Shown: in pieces, positions 41,231-45,788 of the stretch | Position numbering within the stretch: position 1 is the stretch's first letter | Layout: every line of letters begins with the position of its first letter | Position numbers and translations under genes: made by a program | Notes under the pieces: model-generated | Told to the model about the DNA's origin: nothing | The model's database searches: none | Seen by the model: only the letters and a program-made list of their open reading frames with translations | Origin: Pseudomonadota bacterium | GTDB lineage: Bacteria > Pseudomonadota > Gammaproteobacteria > Burkholderiales > Gallionellaceae | DNA: 45,788 nt | Assembly: GCA_021822115.1 (NCBI GenBank) | Contig: JAJZSA010000012.1 | Coordinates: forward strand, 1-45,788 | Reading direction: 5' to 3'

Positions 41231-43348
41231 ATGTCACAAGCAGATGCCGAAGCACTCCTGCAGGAAGTCACCGCCTACCTGAAGGCGGAAGATGTCACGC
41301 AAATCAAAGCGGCGCTGGATTTCAGCCACGCCGCTCACGCAGGTCAGTTACGCCAGTCCGGCGCCCCCTACGTCACTCATCCTATCGCAGTCGCGCGCAT
41401 CCTGACGCCGCTGCACCTCGATACCCACGCCATCATCGCCGCGCTGCTGCATGATGTGGTGGAGGACACCGCCGTCACCATCGATGAGGTCACCGAACAC
41501 TTCGGTACGGCCGTGGCTGGCCTGGTCGAAGGTCTGTCGAAGATCGACAAACTGAAGTTCGAGACCAAGGAAGATGCCCAGGCGGAGAACTTCCGCAAGA
41601 TGCTGATGGCGATGGCGCGTGACGTGCGCGTGATCCTGATCAAACTGGCCGACCGGCTGCACAACATGCGCACGCTGGATTCCGTGGCGCCGCACAAAAG
41701 CATGCGCATCGCACGCGAGACGATGGACATCTATGCCCCCATCGCCAACCGACTGGGTCTCAACACCATCTATCAGGAGCTGGAAGATCTCAGCTTCAAG
41801 TATCTGCATCCGAACCGCTATGCGGTGCTGTCGAAAGCGCTCAAGGTCGCGCGCGGTAACCGGCGTGAAGTGGTCAGCAAGATCCTGGAAGCGATCAGCC
41901 AGCGCCTCGAAGCCAACCATATCAAGGCCGAAGTCAAGGGACGCGAGAAACACCTGTACGGCATCTACCAGAAGATGCAGAGCAAATCGCTGGCATTCGC
42001 ACAGGTGCTGGACATCTATGGTTTCCGCATCTTGGTCGACGATGTACCAGCCTGCTACCTATCGCTGGGCGTGCTGCACGGTCTGTACAAACCCTTCCCC
42101 GGCAAGTTCAAGGATTACATCGCTATCCCCAAGGCCAATGGTTACCAGTCCTTGCATACCACGCTGTTCGGCCCGTTCGGAACCCCGATCGAGGTACAGA
42201 TCCGCACGCACGAGATGAACAAGGTGGCCGAGAGCGGTGTGGCATCGCATTGGTTGTACAAGGCCTCCGACACGCAGATCAACGAGCTGCAACAGAAGAC
42301 GCACCAGTGGTTGCAGAACCTGCTGGAGAGCCTGGCGCAGAGCGGCGATTCGGTGGAGTTCCTCGAACACCTGAAGATCGACCTGTTCCCGGACGAGGTC
42401 TACATCTTCTCGCCCAAAGGGCAGATCTTCGCCATGCCGCGCGGCGCCACCACCGTGGACTTCGCTTACTCGGTGCATACCGACATCGGCAACCGCTGCG
42501 TAGCCTGCAAGGTCAACGACGAATTGGTCCCCTTGCGCACCGAACTGAACAACGGCGACCGTGTCGAGATCATCACCGCCCCACAGGCCCACCCCAATCC
42601 GGCCTGGCTGGGTTATGTGGTCACCAGCAAGGCACGCAGCGAGATCCGCCATGCGCTCAAGACCATGCACCTGAACGAATCGGCGCGCCTGGGCGAACGT
42701 CTGTTGTCGCAAGCGTTCAACGCCTTGGGCCTGAAGCTGCAAGACATGGACGATGCGCACTGGGACAAGCTGCTGCATGACACGGGGGTCACGCCGCGGC
42801 CGGACATCTACGCCGACATCGGCCTCGGTCGCCGCCTGAACATGGTGGTCGCCAAACAACTCGCCAGCATCGGTGATACCATTTCCAACGACGCTCTGGG
42901 CAATGCCGTGGTAACCATCCAAGGCACCGAAGGCATGGCCGTTCAGTTCGCCAAATGCTGCCGCCCCATCCCCGGCGACCCGATCATCGGCATCATCAAG
43001 AGCGGGCAGGGACTGGTGGTACATACCCATGATTGCCCGACGCTGCGCAAGGGGCGCGGCAGCGACCAATGGCTGGATGTGGTGTGGGACAAGAACATCT
43101 CGCGCACCTTCGATGTCAACATCAAGCTGATCGTCGCCAATAAGCGCGGCGTGCTGGCCAAGGTGGCAGCCGCCATCGCTGATGCAGACTCCAACATCGA
43201 GAACGTGAACTTCAGCAATGAAGGCGAATATACGGCGACCTACTTCACTCTGCAGGTGAACAACCGCCTGCATCTCGCCAACATCATGCGCAACCTGCGC
43301 AAGATCCCCGAAGTGGTGCGCATCGCGCGCCTCAAGAATGCCGGCTGA
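41231..43348 (+). CDS. spoT: Bifunctional (p)ppGpp synthetase/hydrolase SpoT
   Basis: This Rel/SpoT protein makes and breaks (p)ppGpp in the stringent response. It has 705 residues. The hydrolase HD domain is intact (H50, and H74-D75 in ALLHDVVEDT), the synthetase domain has YGIYQKMQ, DIYGFRILVDD and PKANGYQSLHT, and TGS (VYIFSPKGQIFAMPRGATTVDFAY), helical, zinc-finger-like (CCRPIPGD) and ACT domains follow. The stop lies three bases before that of pabB on the other strand. Confidence 0.96.
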   Translation: MSQADAEALLQEVTAYLKAEDVTQIKAALDFSHAAHAGQLRQSGAPYVTHPIAVARILTPLHLDTHAIIAALLHDVVEDTAVTIDEVTEHFGTAVAGLVEGLSKIDKLKFETKEDAQAENFRKMLMAMARDVRVILIKLADRLHNMRTLDSVAPHKSMRIARETMDIYAPIANRLGLNTIYQELEDLSFKYLHPNRYAVLSKALKVARGNRREVVSKILEAISQRLEANHIKAEVKGREKHLYGIYQKMQSKSLAFAQVLDIYGFRILVDDVPACYLSLGVLHGLYKPFPGKFKDYIAIPKANGYQSLHTTLFGPFGTPIEVQIRTHEMNKVAESGVASHWLYKASDTQINELQQKTHQWLQNLLESLAQSGDSVEFLEHLKIDLFPDEVYIFSPKGQIFAMPRGATTVDFAYSVHTDIGNRCVACKVNDELVPLRTELNNGDRVEIITAPQAHPNPAWLGYVVTSKARSEIRHALKTMHLNESARLGERLLSQAFNALGLKLQDMDDAHWDKLLHDTGVTPRPDIYADIGLGRRLNMVVAKQLASIGDTISNDALGNAVVTIQGTEGMAVQFAKCCRPIPGDPIIGIIKSGQGLVVHTHDCPTLRKGRGSDQWLDVVWDKNISRTFDVNIKLIVANKRGVLAKVAAAIADADSNIENVNFSNEGEYTATYFTLQVNNRLHLANIMRNLRKIPEVVRIARLKNAG

Positions 43349-43351
43349 CGC

Positions 43352-44716
43352 TCAGCGACAGAAGCGTTGCATCACTTCCAGCATCGCACGTGCCTTATCG
43401 AAGGTCTCCTGGTATTCATCGGCCCAGCGCGAGTCGGCCACGATCCCGCCGCCAGCCCAGCCACACAGCTCACCACCGCTATGCACCATAGTGCGGATCG
43501 CGATGTTGCAATCCAATCGACCATCGAAACCCAGATAGCCGATGCTGCCGCAATAGACGCCACGCCGATGCGGCTCCAGCTCCTCGATGACCTGCATCGC
43601 CCGCTGCTTGGGCGCCCCGGTGATCGAGCCGCCGGGGAAACAGGCCCGCAACAGATCCAATGCATCCTGCGACGGCCTTAGCCGTCCCACCACAGTGCTG
43701 ACCAGATGGTGCACCTGCGCATAGCTCTCGACTTCGAACAGCTCGGGCGTGCGCACCGAACCCGCCTCGCAGCACTTGCTCAGATCGTTGCGTAGCAGAT
43801 CAACGATCATCAGATTCTCGGCCCGATCCTTGGGATTGCTTGCCAGGTCGCGCACCAGGCGTGCATCGTCGGCCATATCGGCGTGACGCGGCCGCGTCCC
43901 CTTGATCGGCCTGGTTTCCACGCTTTGTCCATGCACTGTCAAAAAACGCTCCGGCGAGGCGCACAGGATCTGTGCCTGCGGCCAATCCAGGAAGGCGGAA
44001 TAGGGTGCCGGACTGCTGGCACGCAAGGCCAGATATGCCGGCCATGCATCACCTGTCGCAGGCGCCGAAAACCGTTGCGCCAGATTGACTTGGTAACAAT
44101 CCCCGGCTTGCAGATACTGCTGTATCCGCTCGAAGGCCGCACGATAGCCGTGCGCGGTGAAATTAGAGGTGTACGCACCTGCCAGCCGGAAATCCGTATC
44201 CGTTATCGGCGCCACCTCGCCCACCTCGGATAAACGCTGCCGGATCGCGCACAGACGATCAGCAGTCTGCAAATAGCGTTGTTGCGATACCAGCTGCGCG
44301 GTCTTTTCCTGGTGGTCAATGACGACCGCCCAGTCGTAGATCGCCACGACCATGTGAGGTAAGCTCACGCCATCTCGCGCCGATCGCGGCAACGCGACGT
44401 AGCGACGCGCCAAGTCATAACTCCAATAACCTAAGGCGCCACCGGAGAAAGGCACGCCGTCCAGCCCCGCCGTCCGCGCCCCCATGCGTTCACGCAACAG
44501 TTCGAATGGATCGCCTGAGGAGACGTGTCGTCCGGCGCCCCCTTCGATCGCGGTCTCGTCATCGGTACAGATTAATGTCTCGATCGGCTCGGCTACCAGC
44601 AAGTCATAGCGCCCGCGGCCGCCGCTATCCAGCCACGCCGGCCACGGCAAATCGCGCAGCAGCGTGAAATAGGCAGAAGCATCCGCCCTGTAGGGCAGCC
44701 GAGCCATGTAATCCAT
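43352..44716 (-). CDS. pabB: Aminodeoxychorismate synthase component I
   Basis: PabB forms 4-amino-4-deoxychorismate from chorismate, with ammonia from its glutaminase partner PabA, for folate synthesis. It has 454 residues. The chorismate-binding domain shows YQVNLAQRF, SPERFLTV, ETRPIKGTRPRH, NPKDRAENLMIVDLLRNDLSK and GSITGAPKQRAM. The PIKGT motif is that of PabB rather than TrpE. ATG 44716 is chosen (ATG 44707 is possible); the frame is open upstream but crosses the divergent gene. No pabA or pabC fusion is present. Confidence 0.92.
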   Translation of the reverse strand: MDYMARLPYRADASAYFTLLRDLPWPAWLDSGGRGRYDLLVAEPIETLICTDDETAIEGGAGRHVSSGDPFELLRERMGARTAGLDGVPFSGGALGYWSYDLARRYVALPRSARDGVSLPHMVVAIYDWAVVIDHQEKTAQLVSQQRYLQTADRLCAIRQRLSEVGEVAPITDTDFRLAGAYTSNFTAHGYRAAFERIQQYLQAGDCYQVNLAQRFSAPATGDAWPAYLALRASSPAPYSAFLDWPQAQILCASPERFLTVHGQSVETRPIKGTRPRHADMADDARLVRDLASNPKDRAENLMIVDLLRNDLSKCCEAGSVRTPELFEVESYAQVHHLVSTVVGRLRPSQDALDLLRACFPGGSITGAPKQRAMQVIEELEPHRRGVYCGSIGYLGFDGRLDCNIAIRTMVHSGGELCGWAGGGIVADSRWADEYQETFDKARAMLEVMQRFCR

Positions 44717-44755
44717 CAATGATAAAATCCGAACATAACGTTGAAGGGAAAGCGT

Positions 44756-45364
44756 ATGACTACCATCGTCGCGGTCAGGAAGAACGGCCATGCCGTAATT
44801 GCTGCCGACACATTGACAACTTTCGGGAACACGCGCCTGCATGCGACGCGCGACGCCTCGCACGACAAGATTCTACAGATAGGCGAGAGTTATGTCGGTA
44901 TCTGCGGCAGCGCCGCACACCATCTGGTACTCAACAACCTGTTGACCAAGATGCCGGACGTACGCCTGGACAGCAAGGAGGCCATCTTCGAGACCTTCCG
45001 CAAGCTCCACCCGGCACTGAAAGAGGAATGCTTCCTGAATCCCAAGGAAGATGAAGAGGATCCCTATGAATCGAGTCAGATCACCGCGTTGATCGCCAAC
45101 ACGCATGGCATCTTCGGCATCTACTCTATGCGCGAAGTGTTCGAATACACACAGTTCTGGGCTATCGGTTCTGGGCACGAATTCGCGCTCGGCGCCATGC
45201 ATCAGTGCTATAGCCAATACGCATCCGCAGAAGAAATCGCCCGAGCCGGCGTCGATGCCGGCATCGCTTTCGACAAAAACAGTGATGCGCCGGTCACGCG
45301 GTATCGCATCGACCTGGGTAAGCCTCTGCCACCGACTGGCAGAAGTGAAGCAGCCCCTCTCTGA
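44756..45364 (+). CDS. Proteasome-like Ntn peptidase, betaproteobacterial BPH type
   Basis: This is a 202-residue protein of the HslV/proteasome beta superfamily. After loss of Met1 the N-terminal threonine of TTIVAVRKNG would be the nucleophile, with an Asp at mature position 17 (VIAADT) and a lysine at position 37 near the K33 place of HslV. GSGHEFALGAMH is the typical later glycine-rich helix. It lacks a neighbouring hslU ATPase, and with the HslV-like start but a longer insert (FLNPKEDEEDPYESSQ) best fits the BPH group known from Thiobacillus and Cupriavidus. ATG 44756 has a GAAGGGAAA site. It diverges from pabB. Confidence 0.82.
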   Translation: MTTIVAVRKNGHAVIAADTLTTFGNTRLHATRDASHDKILQIGESYVGICGSAAHHLVLNNLLTKMPDVRLDSKEAIFETFRKLHPALKEECFLNPKEDEEDPYESSQITALIANTHGIFGIYSMREVFEYTQFWAIGSGHEFALGAMHQCYSQYASAEEIARAGVDAGIAFDKNSDAPVTRYRIDLGKPLPPTGRSEAAPL

Positions 45365-45384
45365 CCTCAGATCGGGGCTGTTTT
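45351..45384 (+). terminator. Intrinsic terminator of the BPH gene
   Basis: A seven-base stem CAGCCCC (45351-45357) with GGGGCTG (45374-45380), a 16-base loop and TTTT follow. The left arm lies in the last codons of the BPH gene. It separates this gene from the convergent histone-like gene. Confidence 0.7.
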
Positions 45385-45403
45385 CACAGCCATCCCTCTG
45401 CTC

Positions 45404-45788
45404 TTAATTCGGCTTGCTGATACCCGGGGTCGGAAACGGCCAGGTGGCAGCGGGACGAACGGGAGGCGGTGCAGACGGAGCAGGCGCTGCAGCAACCGGC
45501 GCGGCAACTGGCTTAGCGGCCTCAACCTTCTTCACTGCGGGCTTCTTGGCAGCAACGGGTTTCTTAGCGGCGACCACTTTCTTCGCTGCCGGCTTCTTGG
45601 CAACAGCTGTCTTCTTCACTGCAGGCTTCTTGGCGGCGACGACTTTCTTCGCTGCCGGCTTCTTGGCTGCAGCTGCCTTCTTCACTGCCGGCTTCTTGGC
45701 GGCGACGGCTTTCTTCGCTGCCGGCTTCTTGGCTGCAGCTGCCTTCTTCACTGCCGGCTTCTTGGCGGCGACGGCTTTCTTCTCTGCC
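45404..45788 (-). CDS. Histone H1-like lysine/alanine/proline repeat protein, 5' end cut
   Basis: At least 128 residues are visible, entering from the right edge with no start codon inside the window (the GTG at 45751 is within a repeat). The body is a tandem of KKPAAKK / KKPAVKK units separated by AVAAK or AAAAK, like the AlgP/H1 C-terminal tails that bind DNA without sequence specificity. The C-terminus changes to APVAAAPAPSAPPPVRPAATWPF and ends with ISKPN. The repeats make the DNA repetitive and prone to length change. Function is inferred from composition. Confidence 0.8.
   Translation of the reverse strand, partial: AEKKAVAAKKPAVKKAAAAKKPAAKKAVAAKKPAVKKAAAAKKPAAKKVVAAKKPAVKKTAVAKKPAAKKVVAAKKPVAAKKPAVKKVEAAKPVAAPVAAAPAPSAPPPVRPAATWPFPTPGISKPN

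Noticed and set aside
45404..45788. Regular repeats that might suggest a CRISPR array
   Set aside because: The repeats are short, contiguous, without spacers, and encode Lys/Ala/Pro units in one frame.

Overview
The window is a dense, GC-rich betaproteobacterial chromosome segment. The gene families and pairings (MSHA-type secretion genes, cbb3 oxidase with FNR, a BPH-type proteasome homologue, a long YibN/GrxC/SecB/GpsA operon) fit the Nitrosomonadales, perhaps a microaerophilic iron or sulfur oxidiser such as Gallionellaceae. That placement is an inference from gene content; no rRNA gene is present to confirm it.

Layout. 1-2.9 kb: MSHA-type pilus/secretion genes mshG (cut by the window edge) and mshE. 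3.0-6.1 kb: trmL converging on a yibN-grxC-secB-SH3-gpsA operon. 6.0-12.7 kb: a block with a PglL/Wzy-like glycosyl-polymer ligase, a DUF2892 membrane protein, an RND pump with its adaptor, and an ArsR repressor whose two cysteines match the spacing of the persulfide sensors BigR/SqrR. A perfect 9-6-9 inverted repeat sits inside the pump promoter. 12.8-18.0 kb: gpmI-envC-ctpA-unknown-moeB operon. 18.1-31.4 kb: a low-oxygen module with a nitronate monooxygenase-like protein, hemN, fnr (4Fe-4S type), two unknown membrane-associated proteins, ccoGHIS and ccoNOQP with an extra 36-residue membrane protein. FNR boxes lie at hemN/fnr and upstream of ccoN, and an intrinsic terminator lies in the ccoN leader.

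31.56-34.26 kb is the most unusual part. A tRNA-Gly(CCC) gene is split in its anticodon stem by a 2.6 kb group II intron with GTGCG 5' end, EBS1 matching IBS1, an intact RT-maturase-HNH protein, domain V, and domain VI with a bulged A. Inside this intron, between the 5' ribozyme part and the RT gene, lies a second, complete tRNA-Gly(CCC) of different sequence. It could act as a carried replacement for the tRNA the element interrupts.

34.3-45.8 kb: thiS-thiG-trmB; the opposing PP2C-rph-rdgB-hemW run; yicC-gmk-rpoZ-spoT; pabB diverging from a BPH-type proteasome homologue; and a lysine/alanine-repeat histone H1-like protein running off the right edge.

The genes are nearly all tightly packed with ATGA-type overlaps. 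The regulatory themes are oxygen (FNR with cbb3 and hemN), probable reactive sulfur (BigR-like repressor with efflux, DUF2892 and rhodanese) and c-di-GMP (MshE).
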